DNA of 64,000 nt, from assembly GCF_008369195.1 (NCBI RefSeq), contig NZ_VOBC01000001.1, positions 2,356,001-2,420,000 of the forward strand. The letters run 5' to 3'. Both the position numbers and the translations under genes were made by a program. How positions within the stretch are numbered: position 1 is the stretch's first letter; each line of letters opens with the position of its first letter. Below the pieces are notes generated by a model. The model did no database searches. It saw only the letters and a program-made list of their open reading frames with translations, and was not told the origin of the DNA. Origin of the DNA: Sporosarcina sp. ANT_H38 (GTDB lineage: Bacteria; Bacillota; Bacilli; Bacillales_A; Planococcaceae). Shown here piece by piece: positions 26,659-34,873 of this stretch.

Positions 26659-28458
26659 TCAGAGTTTTATATCCCCAGATGTTTCAATGACATATCCTAT
26701 AGCCGATTCTAACTTATTGAGTGGATCGTAATTACGTAAATCTACAAAATCAAGACCTGTAATCGCTTCAATTTTTGAAATTGGTACTTGATACGTTTTA
26801 TACTCACCATAAGCAAATTCCAAATCCTCAATAAGATTTTTTTGAGTCTGTAAATAAGCAGTTGCAGATAAATTCCCGTCTTTCTTAACTATGACAGCTA
26901 TTTTCCAAAACTCTGCCGGTATCTGAACTCCTCTATAAATAATGTCATCCATCCGAAAAACGGGTCCCGTAAACACAGTCACTTTAAGATTTAAGTTTTC
27001 GGCATTGTCTAAAATATAATTCTCCAAATCCAGCCAGTTTTTTTGATTCAACTTACTTTCCTGTGGTGCACAATTTGTAAAATGAAACGTATCCTCATTT
27101 GCTTTTTTTGCTAAATCTCCCCAAACAGGATCACGCCGACGGACAAGATGTCCCCGATCAAGTGAATTATTTTTATATAATTCAGGTCCGCACTGGTACT
27201 CTGTTTCAATGCGAGAATCGAGATACCATTTGTCATTACGACCTATCTTCATCAATTGATTGCCGTCAATATTCACCACCGTATAATAGGCTAAACGGCG
27301 TGACTTGCTCATGACAATTGAAAAATGCGTGTAATTGAGCACATTGCTCCCATCCTTTAACTGAGCAATGTCCTGTTCAAGATCAGATCGGAACATCGGA
27401 TGAGGAACTTCATAATCACTACCTAGAAATTGAGTGTCATAGCCGATTGAACCTTCATACCATGAATCACTTAACTTCTCGACTAGCACCTCTTCATGGC
27501 TAAGACCCGAGACTTCCCATCCCTTCATAATGTCCTTCATTAACAGTTTTTGATCATCACTCAAGTTGGTGCATTGCTTCATGACAAACTTGATAATACT
27601 ACTTATACGAATCCCTTCATTGGCAATAAATTCAGTCCGGTTCTTTGGATCTGGAACGCCTGCATGGTGGAGGGAAATTACAATCCATTCATCATTATAT
27701 ACAGGTGAACCGGAGGATCCTGGCATGGTATCAGTTGAGTAGTGAATGTAATCGTCAAATACATCCATAATATGATTCTCTCTGATTGCTAAAGCTTTGG
27801 GTGCGCCCGAAGGATGTTGAATAATTGATACACATTCACCAACCAAGCCTTTACCCGTTTGCGGCATGAGAGGCAAGAACCCAAAATCGCTTAATTTTGT
27901 GCCTTCAGAAGAAACTTCCTCTATTGCGACTAATGTGAAATCAAGCTTTTGATCTGTTATAAAGAAACGCTCCGGTGTAAAACGAAAGCTTTTAATCGGA
28001 CATTCACTTAGGTTTAGATCAATTTCATAATTGAATTGCGCTACACTGGCCTGAGCGGTATTGTAGTTTTCCAAAACATGATTATTTGTAAGCAATAATG
28101 AAGGTGAGACAAGAAAACCTGTAGCATGTCCAAGAACTCTGCCTATACGATCGCGGATCTCGATTCTACAGACTGGACTGGCTGCTTGTAAACCTGCTGC
28201 AAGATAAGAAATAGGGAGTAGATCATCTTGGCCAATAATACGTTCTATTGCAAGTCCATCACGTGGATCAATCATCGCTTTGCGAAATGCGACTCGTTCA
28301 GGCGTATCTACTTCTAAAGGATTTTTAGTTTGTAGTTCACTAGCGATTCTTTCACGTTCACTAGAACGAGCAATGTAACGCTTTAATGCTTGTTGTCGTT
28401 GCAAATCTTCCAGATCCATATTAAAATTCAAAGTCTTTTCAAGCCGTTTACTAGACAT
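26659..28458 (-). CDS. Trypsin-like protease fused to NUC1-type DNA/RNA endonuclease
   Basis: A 599-residue two-enzyme fusion without a signal peptide, so probably cytoplasmic. A charged N-terminal helix region (1-75) leads into a chymotrypsin-fold protease (about 75-300) with a plausible triad: His127 (TNNHVL), Asp173 (KLDFTL) and Ser249 (PGSSGSPV). Residues 340-599 form a DNA/RNA non-specific endonuclease of the NUC1/EndoG type with the DRGH motif (His437) and downstream asparagines (FTNCAPQ, LNQKNW) for the metal. ATG has AAGGAGG at 7 nt. Fusions of this kind occur in bacterial conflict and defence genes; whether this one is a suicide effector is inference. It is a single gene. Confidence 0.88.
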   Translation of the reverse strand: MSSKRLEKTLNFNMDLEDLQRQQALKRYIARSSERERIASELQTKNPLEVDTPERVAFRKAMIDPRDGLAIERIIGQDDLLPISYLAAGLQAASPVCRIEIRDRIGRVLGHATGFLVSPSLLLTNNHVLENYNTAQASVAQFNYEIDLNLSECPIKSFRFTPERFFITDQKLDFTLVAIEEVSSEGTKLSDFGFLPLMPQTGKGLVGECVSIIQHPSGAPKALAIRENHIMDVFDDYIHYSTDTMPGSSGSPVYNDEWIVISLHHAGVPDPKNRTEFIANEGIRISSIIKFVMKQCTNLSDDQKLLMKDIMKGWEVSGLSHEEVLVEKLSDSWYEGSIGYDTQFLGSDYEVPHPMFRSDLEQDIAQLKDGSNVLNYTHFSIVMSKSRRLAYYTVVNIDGNQLMKIGRNDKWYLDSRIETEYQCGPELYKNNSLDRGHLVRRRDPVWGDLAKKANEDTFHFTNCAPQESKLNQKNWLDLENYILDNAENLNLKVTVFTGPVFRMDDIIYRGVQIPAEFWKIAVIVKKDGNLSATAYLQTQKNLIEDLEFAYGEYKTYQVPISKIEAITGLDFVDLRNYDPLNKLESAIGYVIETSGDIKL

Positions 28459-28769
28459 GGTTATCCTCCTTAAATTATAAAATCGAGTAATATAAGTTAA
28501 CTAAGGATTTCCTTCAACTATACTTTTGGAATGTCTACGCTCACCTTATACATATATCTATAAGTTCAATTCACTAGAATTCTAATAGTTTTTACTATTC
28601 TAACATTTATGATATTTATTTCAAAGTTACTTTCTAAGGATTTTTTAATAGTATTTAAGACAAATAATCATCCGTTTATAACTTTAGTCATTCGAGACCC
28701 GTTTTCATTACCTTTTATCTGGTCCTTCTGATGGACAAGCACTGTTATCGATTAAAGGGTAAAGAAATA
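28459..28769. other. AT-rich intergenic region upstream of the protease-nuclease gene
   Basis: About 310 bp rich in A and T, with no coding signal. It should hold the promoter of the minus-strand protease-nuclease gene, but no convincing hexamer pair was found. Confidence 0.4.
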
Positions 28770-28814
28770 TAAAAAATCGTTGTAGACATATTTGTGTCCG
28801 CAACGATTTTTATT
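28770..28814. terminator. Bidirectional terminator
   Basis: AAAATCGTTG and its complement, with an inner GACAT/GTGTC stem, flanked by A and T runs. It separates the protease-nuclease gene from the toxin-like repeats. Confidence 0.8.
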
Positions 28815-28892
28815 TCCCCTTCTTATAGGAGCTGTATCTTTATTTTATAGTGTATAAAAACTGGTCTTCCAAACGAAAGAAGATGAATATCA

Positions 28893-28994
28893 ATGCGACA
28901 TACGAAATACTAATCAAATTCACTATCTGGTGAATTGACTACTTTAATATAGGTGTCTTTGCCAGTAATTTTTTTCTTATCAAGAAAGAAGCAA
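28893..28994 (+). pseudogene. Decayed copy of the small holin-like toxin gene
   Basis: Aligns with the intact 35-codon gene 850 bp downstream: ATG, then after a small deletion TACGAAATACTAATC, CTATCTGGTG and TTTTTTTCTTATC, but with stop codons in frame. The 3' segment with CATCGGCAGACGTGTGGAC is kept almost unchanged. The ribosome site is also mutated (AAAGAAGATG for AAAGGAGGTG). It is a dead duplicate. Confidence 0.8.
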
Positions 28995-29502
28995 CCGCCC
29001 CCCCCATCGGCAGACGTGTGGACAATTACTTCTTCCTTCTCGGCCAATCGCTTTTCTATCCAACTATTTACATAGTCGCAAGATGTGCAATATTGACCAG
29101 TATTACGTCCTTTAATATACCACTTTAGGTCTGATTGTTCAAATAATTAGTCTTTTTCATTGTATGTCATGTACAAATTATATGATGAATTCCCAACAGA
29201 AGTGCAATAACTCACTCTTAGTCACACTTGTTGAACTAGCTAACTTCATATTTAATTATTTATTAAAGATTTAACATGACTCAATTCGTATTCAGAGCAT
29301 GTGCATTTAGTGCTTACCAGAACTCAATCGTTACTTAAAAATCCCTTATCATATGTAACTTGTACTACTAATCGAAAAATTTCTATTTGGTTCTAAACCA
29401 CTCTAGTGACTAAGCGCTAAAGGGGTTTAGTCTTACATAAGGCTTCTGAATCGATTATTCAATTCATTAAATAATCGATTGGACTGAATAGTCAGATTAT
29501 GG

Positions 29503-29508
29503 TATAAT
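29503..29508 (+). promoter_or_regulatory. -10 element upstream of the holin-like toxin gene
   Basis: A perfect TATAAT about 230 nt before the toxin ATG; the best -35 is TTGGAC with an 18-nt spacer. A long structured leader would fit type I toxin mRNAs, including a hairpin AGGGCT/AGCCCT at about 29626-29657. Confidence 0.4.
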
Positions 29509-29739
29509 TTACTCGAGAGAAGTCTAAATTAATCTTTGGACCTCAACAGAGAAAGAACCTGTATTCAAGTAATTTTCTGTCGTAATTAGACATATACATA
29601 TTGATTTCACATATACATAATAATAGGGCTCCTTATACTACTGTATAGCCCTATATAGACTACATCATGATTTTCGTTGGTTTACGGAAAATGTATGACG
29701 GATTGTTGAGCGCTTCCAATTGAAAGGAGGTGAATACCA

Positions 29740-29847
29740 ATGACAACATACGAAATACTGACCTTACTCATTTCGCTATCTGGTGGATGGATTGCTTTTA
29801 TGTCAGTGTCGTTGTCAGTTATCTTTTTCTTATCTCAAAAGAAGTAA
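29740..29847 (+). CDS. Small holin-like membrane toxin of a putative type I toxin-antitoxin locus
   Basis: A 35-residue peptide (MTTYEILTLLISLSGGWIAF, then MSVSLSVIFFLSQKK): one hydrophobic helix with a Lys-Lys tail, the pattern of the putative holin-like toxin family (Hol_Tox) of Firmicutes. The ribosome site AAAGGAGGTG is excellent. The stop codon lies inside an inverted repeat (AAAGAAGTAA with TTACTTCTTT, 29838-29886), a common layout where an antisense antitoxin RNA overlaps the 3' end. I cannot fix the antitoxin promoter. A decayed duplicate lies 850 bp upstream. Toxicity is inferred from family and size only. Confidence 0.75.
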   Translation: MTTYEILTLLISLSGGWIAFMSVSLSVIFFLSQKK

Positions 29848-29886
29848 CCGCCCCCCATCGGCAGACGTGTGGACAATTACTTCTTT
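29838..29886. ncRNA. Region of probable antisense antitoxin RNA overlap (hairpin)
   Basis: A 10-bp inverted repeat encloses a GC-rich segment (CCGCCCCCCATCGG) at the toxin stop codon. The same segment is the best-kept part of the decayed copy near 28.99 kb, which points to function as RNA rather than protein. The transcript itself is not proven. Confidence 0.4.
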
Positions 29887-29978
29887 CTTCTCGGCCAAAA
29901 GCTTTATCTATCCAACCAGTTACACCGTTGTAAGATGACCAAAGTCGACTATGATTTTGTCTTACAGTTTATCATTGT

Positions 29979-30011
29979 AGGACTGAGTGCTCAAACACCC
30001 AGTCCTTTTTA
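29979..30011 (+). terminator. Terminator downstream of the toxin gene
   Basis: GGACTG-A-GTG pairs with CAC-C-CAGTCC around CTCAAA, followed by TTTTTAA. It would end the toxin mRNA. The 30012-30286 stretch after it is AT-rich and similar to 29160-29420, with no gene. Confidence 0.85.
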
Positions 30012-30301
30012 ATTCTATGCCACTTTTTTTATAATATGATGAATTGTCGACTGGAGTGCAATACTTTGTTGCTAGTTTAATTGCCAGTTCTAGAATTCTT
30101 CTTACTCAGTTATTTATCATAGATTAAGCTTGCACATATAGTCCCTACTACGAATCACTATGATGGTTCCGTTCAATCATAGTATGTAACAAGAACTACT
30201 AATAGAAACAAATAGTTTAAGATATTAACCGCAACAGTGACTAAATGCTAGTAAAATCTCTATTTAAGTAGATTTCTACTCATACAATGAGGAGGTATAA
30301 A

Positions 30302-31267
30302 ATGGAGAACTTTGCTCATGTAATTCCATACGAAGTTGTTGATCATGTCACGGAGACCACTGAAGTTCCACCAGGTGTGGCATTAATTCAAGCACCCGCT
30401 ATTTGGGGGGTAACAAAAGGAAAAGGTGTTACGATTGCTGTCCTCGATACAGGATGCGAAAGTAGCCACCCCGATTTACAACAACAGATTATAGGCGGTC
30501 GGAACTTCACGGACGATGATGGAAGCAATCCCGATATATTCCTTGATTACAATGGACATGGTACTCACGTTGCGGGCACGATTGCCGCACAACAAAACGG
30601 TATAGGCGTAGTCGGAGTAGCTCCTGAAGCTAGTTTGCTAATCGTAAAGGTATTGAATAGAAGAGGTTCAGGGCAATATGACTGGATTATCAAAGGTATC
30701 CATTATGCTATTGAACAAAAAGCAGATATTATCTCCATGTCACTAGGCGGTCCAAATGATTTGCCAGAACTTCATGCAGCCATCAAAAAGGCGGTCACTA
30801 ACAATATCCTTGTAGTTTGTGCGGCTGGAAACGAAGGTGACGGCGACGATTCAACCGACGAATTCGCCTTTCCAGGCCGTTATAACGAAGTCATAAGTGT
30901 AGGTGCGATAAATGAAAAGCGTCACCCTACCGATTTTACCAATTCTCATAATGAAATCGATTTGGTTGCTCCGGGCGAAAAGATCCTCTCTACCTATTTA
31001 AACGGGCAATTTGCAACATTAAGCGGCACTTCAATGGCTGCACCTCATGTTTCAGGAGCACTAGCCCTCATCAAAGGATTGGTCAACAACAGTTTCGGTC
31101 GAGAACTTACAGAGCCAGAGCTCTATGCCCAGCTTATTAAAAGGACCGTTTCACTAGGATTGTCACCAAAGTTTGAAGGTAATGGTCTCGTTTATTTGAC
31201 AGTCCTTGAACATTTGAGCGGTATATTTGAGAAGGAAAGTAGAGTGTTGGTTTTGAGTTCGCAGTGA
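30302..31267 (+). CDS. Intracellular serine protease (ISP-type subtilisin)
   Basis: A 321-residue S8 subtilisin without signal peptide. The N-terminus has the ISP-specific short propeptide with HVIPYEV (IPY at residues 8-10), which in ISP enzymes folds across and blocks the active site until cleaved. The triad is Asp49 (AVLDTG), His86 (GHGTHVAG) and Ser244 (SGTSMAAPH), with Asn in AAGNEG for the oxyanion hole. Length fits B. subtilis IspA. ATG is set by GAGGAGG 7 nt upstream. It should act in cytoplasmic protein turnover in late growth. It lies next to the toxin locus and the protease-nuclease fusion. Confidence 0.92.
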   Translation: MENFAHVIPYEVVDHVTETTEVPPGVALIQAPAIWGVTKGKGVTIAVLDTGCESSHPDLQQQIIGGRNFTDDDGSNPDIFLDYNGHGTHVAGTIAAQQNGIGVVGVAPEASLLIVKVLNRRGSGQYDWIIKGIHYAIEQKADIISMSLGGPNDLPELHAAIKKAVTNNILVVCAAGNEGDGDDSTDEFAFPGRYNEVISVGAINEKRHPTDFTNSHNEIDLVAPGEKILSTYLNGQFATLSGTSMAAPHVSGALALIKGLVNNSFGRELTEPELYAQLIKRTVSLGLSPKFEGNGLVYLTVLEHLSGIFEKESRVLVLSSQ

Positions 31268-31314
31268 TTTAATAAAAGTGGTGCATTAGTATTTTTTTCA
31301 TAAATCTATAATCA

Positions 31315-31351
31315 GCAAAACGCGGCCAGTGAATTCTGGACCGCGTTTTAT
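31315..31351. terminator. Bidirectional terminator between ispA-like gene and fliT copy 2
   Basis: AAAACGCGGNCCAG-type stem (31317-31329 with 31336-31350), flanked by A and T runs. It is similar in sequence to the hag terminator at 49.3 kb. Confidence 0.85.
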
Positions 31352-31394
31352 TGACCAGATTAACGTAGCAGTTGAAGTTGAAGTTGAACTATTC
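31352..31394 (-). pseudogene. Relic of a flagellin gene 3' end
   Basis: On the minus strand CAACTGCTACGTTAATCTGG encodes QLLR followed by stop, then the terminator. The real hag ends in QLLR-stop with CAACTTCTTCGTTAATCTGA and a like terminator. The match spans the last codons and the terminator, so a flagellin copy once lay downstream of fliT copy 2 and was deleted. Short, so moderate confidence. Confidence 0.55.
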
Positions 31395-31409
31395 TCTACC
31401 GAGGTCTAT

Positions 31410-31763
31410 TTACTGTTTCGTATCGTAAAACGTACCATCACGCGCTACATTACTATAGGGATTAAGGTAGTTTTTCATATTACCTTTTTTTGATTGGGTA
31501 TCAGAGATATCTAGGCGAATTTGTTTTCTAAACAAGTCTAATTTCTTCTGAACTTCCTCTTCTAATAAAACAAGTTCCTTACCGAACGCTTCTTCTTCAG
31601 CAGTGAACGGTGCGGCTATTAGCGACTGCAGCTTATCTCGATCATCGAGACGTGCTTCGATTTCAGTTATCGTCTCGTCTCGTAATACTTCATCTGCCTG
31701 ATTCGCTAGCGTAACGAGTTTTTCCGTCACATCACGCCAAACCGTCATTGCCGGCCGAATCAT
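31410..31763 (-). CDS. fliT: FliT-like flagellar export chaperone, copy 2
   Basis: A 117-residue helical FliT-position protein, paired with an intact fliD, so it is the better candidate for the working FliD chaperone. It shares MIRPAMTVWRDVT, DDRDKLQ and the whole C-terminal 45 residues with copy 1 but differs in the middle helices (KLVTLANQADEVLRDETITE). It overlaps fliS by 4 nt. The ribosome site is weak, so translation probably relies on coupling to fliS. Confidence 0.82.
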   Translation of the reverse strand: MIRPAMTVWRDVTEKLVTLANQADEVLRDETITEIEARLDDRDKLQSLIAAPFTAEEEAFGKELVLLEEEVQKKLDLFRKQIRLDISDTQSKKGNMKNYLNPYSNVARDGTFYDTKQ

Positions 31764-32161
31764 ATTTCATCCACATTCGCGTACTGTTTTTGCCGGTTAA
31801 TTTGGATAACCTGCTTCCACGTATCGCGAAACTCTATCATAATAGCCGACGCTTCGTCAAACAATGCACTATCGTTTTTAATGTTACCGTGAATCAGTCT
31901 GCTGTTCGCAAACTCATACAAGACAAGCATATTTTTAGCAACGGGATAAGACGTATCAAGCGTCAGCATCAGCTCAGAAATAATGGCCTGTGCTTTTTGA
32001 ATAGACTTGTTCTTCTCTTCCATATCGCCTTCTGCTAGTCCTCGTTTCGCTTGCTCGATAAACTTCAAACAGCCATTGTACAGCATAAGCGTCAGCTCAC
32101 CAGGCGTCGATGTATTGACCGTGTTATTTTGGTACTTTGCATAAGGATTATTTATAGCCAT
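31760..32161 (-). CDS. fliS: FliS flagellin export chaperone, copy 2
   Basis: A 133-residue FliS, intact, within the complete flaG-fliD-fliS-fliT set. It starts MAINNPYAKYQNNTVNTSTP and keeps GELTLMLYNGCLKFIEQAKR. A ribosome site AAAGGAGACAG precedes the ATG. Two FliS proteins in one strain with one flagellin gene are redundant unless they serve different flagellin forms or dose export. Confidence 0.94.
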   Translation of the reverse strand: MAINNPYAKYQNNTVNTSTPGELTLMLYNGCLKFIEQAKRGLAEGDMEEKNKSIQKAQAIISELMLTLDTSYPVAKNMLVLYEFANSRLIHGNIKNDSALFDEASAIMIEFRDTWKQVIQINRQKQYANVDEI

Positions 32162-32194
32162 TTAAATCTGTCTCCTTTACTCTCACTACTACGC

Positions 32195-33631
32195 TCAACC
32201 GCCACCAAGTGCACTCATGAGACCAGCCGACTGTGCATTTGCACGGTTAATGGCTTGTTCCATTGCCGTGAAGTTTTTCCACAAGCGATCTTCCACTTTT
32301 TTCATCCGGTCTTCAAAACGAACGATTTGCTCATCCATACTCTTTATTGTGTTACCAAGTGTAAACGAATCATTCCCGGAACCTGCACTTCCAGCAAGTT
32401 TTGAAATCGATTTTTGACCTTCATCGACGACCTTTTTAAAACGCTCTGCAAGACCTGTTTCATTCACACCTGTACCCGTTTTTGTGAAAAGCTCAGAAAC
32501 TTTATTTGGATCCTCGGCAACCGACTTCCGAAGTTTGTCCTTGTCAATAATGAGTTTCCCATTATCCTTGTAATTGTTGGACGTAGTGATACCAATATCA
32601 CTAAGGCGAATCGGACCATTCGTCCCTTCGACTGTACCATTTAATGCATCTCGCATCTTGTTCAGCATACTCGAAACTGTCGGGTCACTGCGAAGCGTCC
32701 CACTCATCGCTTTCTCTTCCCATAGTTTTATTTCATTTTCTTTCATATCTTTCTTTTCTTCAGCAGAAAGAGGGTGGAAGTCACGGTATTTCGATTCGCG
32801 AATTTTCCCATTCAATTCTTCAATCATTTTATTGTAATCGTCTACAAATTGAACGACCGAGTCCATAATTTTGTCTGTGTCTGAGGTTGAATTGAATGTC
32901 ACATCACCTGTTGTGACTTGTTTTAAGTTAACTTCAAAACCACTAATTTGGAATGTATTTGACGAGCGTTCTGTTTTAAGACCGTTGAAAGTAAATTCGG
33001 CATTTTGACCTGGCTGACCGTCACCCACAAGACCAGTAACAGCAATCTCACCTTTACCACTATTCTTTGCAGTCATCGCAATTTGGCCGCTATGTGTATC
33101 ATAGAATGCATTGACACCGGTCTCTTTATTTATTTTATTAAGCGCGGACTTTATTGTTTCTCCCGGTTCGAAAGTTACTGTTTTTACTTCTTTTGGATCC
33201 AATTCTCCCTTGGAATTAGGGACATTTATGGTAATAGAAGTCCCACTTATAAGTTTGCTTATTTCCGCACTCTCATCTAGACCTTTAGTCGCTTCCGTCC
33301 CCGTGCTCTGCCAAGTCGCTTGCGTAGCTAATTTCTCAACCGAAATCGTCCCCGAAAAATCCGATGTCGTGCTGATGCTCTTAATACTAACCGCATCCGG
33401 ATTGGAGTTGCTCACATTCTTTGCCATGAATGCACCTTCACTCATCACTGTATCAGCTATTTTATAACTTGTTGCTTGTAAATTACGATTAATACTGCGG
33501 TAGTCATCCAATTGCCACTGTAGGAATTGCTTTTTCTGTGTAACTTTATCGAGCGGTATACGATTGGCCTTCATTAAATCCTTAATAATCGTTTCGGTAT
33601 CCATTCCGGATGCCATTCCACCAATTCTCAT
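32195..33631 (-). CDS. fliD: FliD, flagellar filament cap protein
   Basis: FliD (478 residues) forms the distal cap under which flagellin folds. The N-terminal MRIGGMASGMDTETIIKDLM is the FliD_N signature, the variable central domain covers about 90-250, and the C-terminal FliD_C helices contain DDYNKMIEELNGKIRES and a final long coiled helix (about 425-478). AGAAGGTG lies 9 nt before the ATG. This is the only intact fliD in the window; the copy 1 gene is a relic. Confidence 0.95.
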   Translation of the reverse strand: MRIGGMASGMDTETIIKDLMKANRIPLDKVTQKKQFLQWQLDDYRSINRNLQATSYKIADTVMSEGAFMAKNVSNSNPDAVSIKSISTTSDFSGTISVEKLATQATWQSTGTEATKGLDESAEISKLISGTSITINVPNSKGELDPKEVKTVTFEPGETIKSALNKINKETGVNAFYDTHSGQIAMTAKNSGKGEIAVTGLVGDGQPGQNAEFTFNGLKTERSSNTFQISGFEVNLKQVTTGDVTFNSTSDTDKIMDSVVQFVDDYNKMIEELNGKIRESKYRDFHPLSAEEKKDMKENEIKLWEEKAMSGTLRSDPTVSSMLNKMRDALNGTVEGTNGPIRLSDIGITTSNNYKDNGKLIIDKDKLRKSVAEDPNKVSELFTKTGTGVNETGLAERFKKVVDEGQKSISKLAGSAGSGNDSFTLGNTIKSMDEQIVRFEDRMKKVEDRLWKNFTAMEQAINRANAQSAGLMSALGGG

Positions 33632-33650
33632 AATGTTTCACACCTTCTCT

Positions 33651-34022
33651 TTAAATTTTTTTATCTACAAGCAATCCGACGAATTCACGCATAGCTGCAT
33701 GGATGTCCAATAATTTTTTTGACGGGATTTCTCGGATCACTTCGTCCGTTGTCGAATCCACAATTGTCACATAGTATTCGTTAAGCTTGTCATGAAACTG
33801 GAATCGTAATTGTGTATTGACACTTCCTAAAAATGTGTTCATGCTGTCCGTCAATTGCTTCGCTTTGTCCGCTGGTAGTTGTTGTTCATTGTCCGCTTGT
33901 TGCTGTACTTTCTCCGCAACCGCTTGCTCTTGCACGACCGTAACTTCCTTGTCCGGCGCTTTTTTTTTAACTGAAACGCTAGCTTGATGCGTCGCGGTTC
34001 CCCCATCCATACGACTTACCAT
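33651..34022 (-). CDS. flaG: FlaG-family protein, copy 2
   Basis: A 123-residue FlaG with the same layout as copy 1: MVSRMDGGTATHQASVS, a Gln/Val/Ala-rich middle, then LRFQFHDKLNEYYVTIVD and EIPSKKLLDIHAAMREFVGL. It heads the complete fliD operon and has its own sigma-D promoter. The ribosome site GGGAGG is in the same place as in copy 1. Confidence 0.92.
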   Translation of the reverse strand: MVSRMDGGTATHQASVSVKKKAPDKEVTVVQEQAVAEKVQQQADNEQQLPADKAKQLTDSMNTFLGSVNTQLRFQFHDKLNEYYVTIVDSTTDEVIREIPSKKLLDIHAAMREFVGLLVDKKI

Positions 34023-34063
34023 TCCTCAAACCTCCCTGTAGTTGAGAACATTCACTATGTTTT

Positions 34064-34090
34064 ATATCGGCAAGCCCACAAGGAAGTTGA
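34064..34090 (-). promoter_or_regulatory. Sigma-D promoter of the flaG-fliD-fliS-fliT operon (copy 2)
   Basis: TCAA, 15 nt, GCCGATAT on the minus strand, 42 nt before flaG. It has the same elements as the copy 1 promoter, so it was duplicated with the operon. Confidence 0.8.
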
Positions 34091-34146
34091 GTGAATTGGG
34101 AATAAAACGTATTGATTCTCCCCTGCGATTTTATATGCAATTTTGA

Positions 34147-34436
34147 ATAACAGTCGGATCTTCTACAAGGAAATATCAATACCGATGACAAACATGCAAT
34201 TGTCCCTCGACACAGTTTACGTAGAAATTCAAAAAGTAGTAGTCCACAAAGACAACATCGCCACAACCACCCAAAATATGGCAGGTTTTCCCCGAAAAAC
34301 AGCTGCAGCTTGTGAAGAAATAAGTGCTTTGACATACGAACAACTTTTCGTGATTTAATCTGTAACGGATGTAACCCAAACATTGGATAAGTTGAGTGAG
34401 GTATTTGGTCTGACGGTTATTCGGTTTAAGGTTTAA
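34147..34436 (+). pseudogene. Relic of a chemoreceptor 3' end (MCP3-like)
   Basis: The plus strand reads EISIPMTNMQLSLDTVYVEI, then QKVVVHKDNIATTTQNMA, TAAACEEISALTYEQL, a stop, then SVTDVTQTLDKLSE and IRFKV-stop. This follows the last 97 or so codons of MCP3 ([41 protein letters not shown]). It is divergent from flaG, just as MCP3 is in copy 1, and is also followed by a terminator. About 570 upstream codons and the start are gone. Confidence 0.88.
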
Positions 34437-34440
34437 ATGG

Positions 34441-34483
34441 GGAAAGCCACTCTAGGATATGATTATCCTAGAGTGGCTTTTTT
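34441..34483 (+). terminator. Terminator after the receptor relic
   Basis: A perfect inverted repeat of about 16 bp (AAAGCCACTCTAGGAT and its complement) followed by TTTTTTG. It outlived the gene it served. Between it and 34800 I see only a small hairpin (TTTCTGCA/TGCAGAAA near 34590) and no gene. Confidence 0.9.
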
Positions 34484-34800
34484 GTGCCCCCCACTGAACC
34501 TAGTGCAGGTGGTGTATTTTAACCCCCATTGAATGTGCCAGCTGCTGTCAACCGAACAGCAAAGGGTTTGGTTTATATAGTTTCTGCATCCTTTGCAGAA
34601 ATCATACAATAAATGCAAAGGAATCACTCTTGGCGAATGATATCAGTAACTGGACACCAGAGTGACGAAGGTATTTCACCTTACTAGAGCTCCGAGTTCC
34701 TGTCACCATTCTCTATTGAAAAAGATACTTACACAATCTGTACGAAATTCATGTCAATGGAAATCAGTGACAGTCACTTGCCTGTTAACCTCTATACTTA

Positions 34801-34837
34801 CAAAAAAACTCAGCCAAAGTGGACACGGACTGAGTTC
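34801..34837 (-). terminator. Terminator of the flagellin-modification operon
   Basis: AACTCAGTCC pairs with GGCTGAGTT around a 10-nt loop and is followed by seven T on the minus strand, 37 nt after the fliB stop. Confidence 0.85.
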
Positions 34838-34873
34838 TTTTTTATTTTATTCTATCGCAATGCCTTCAACATA

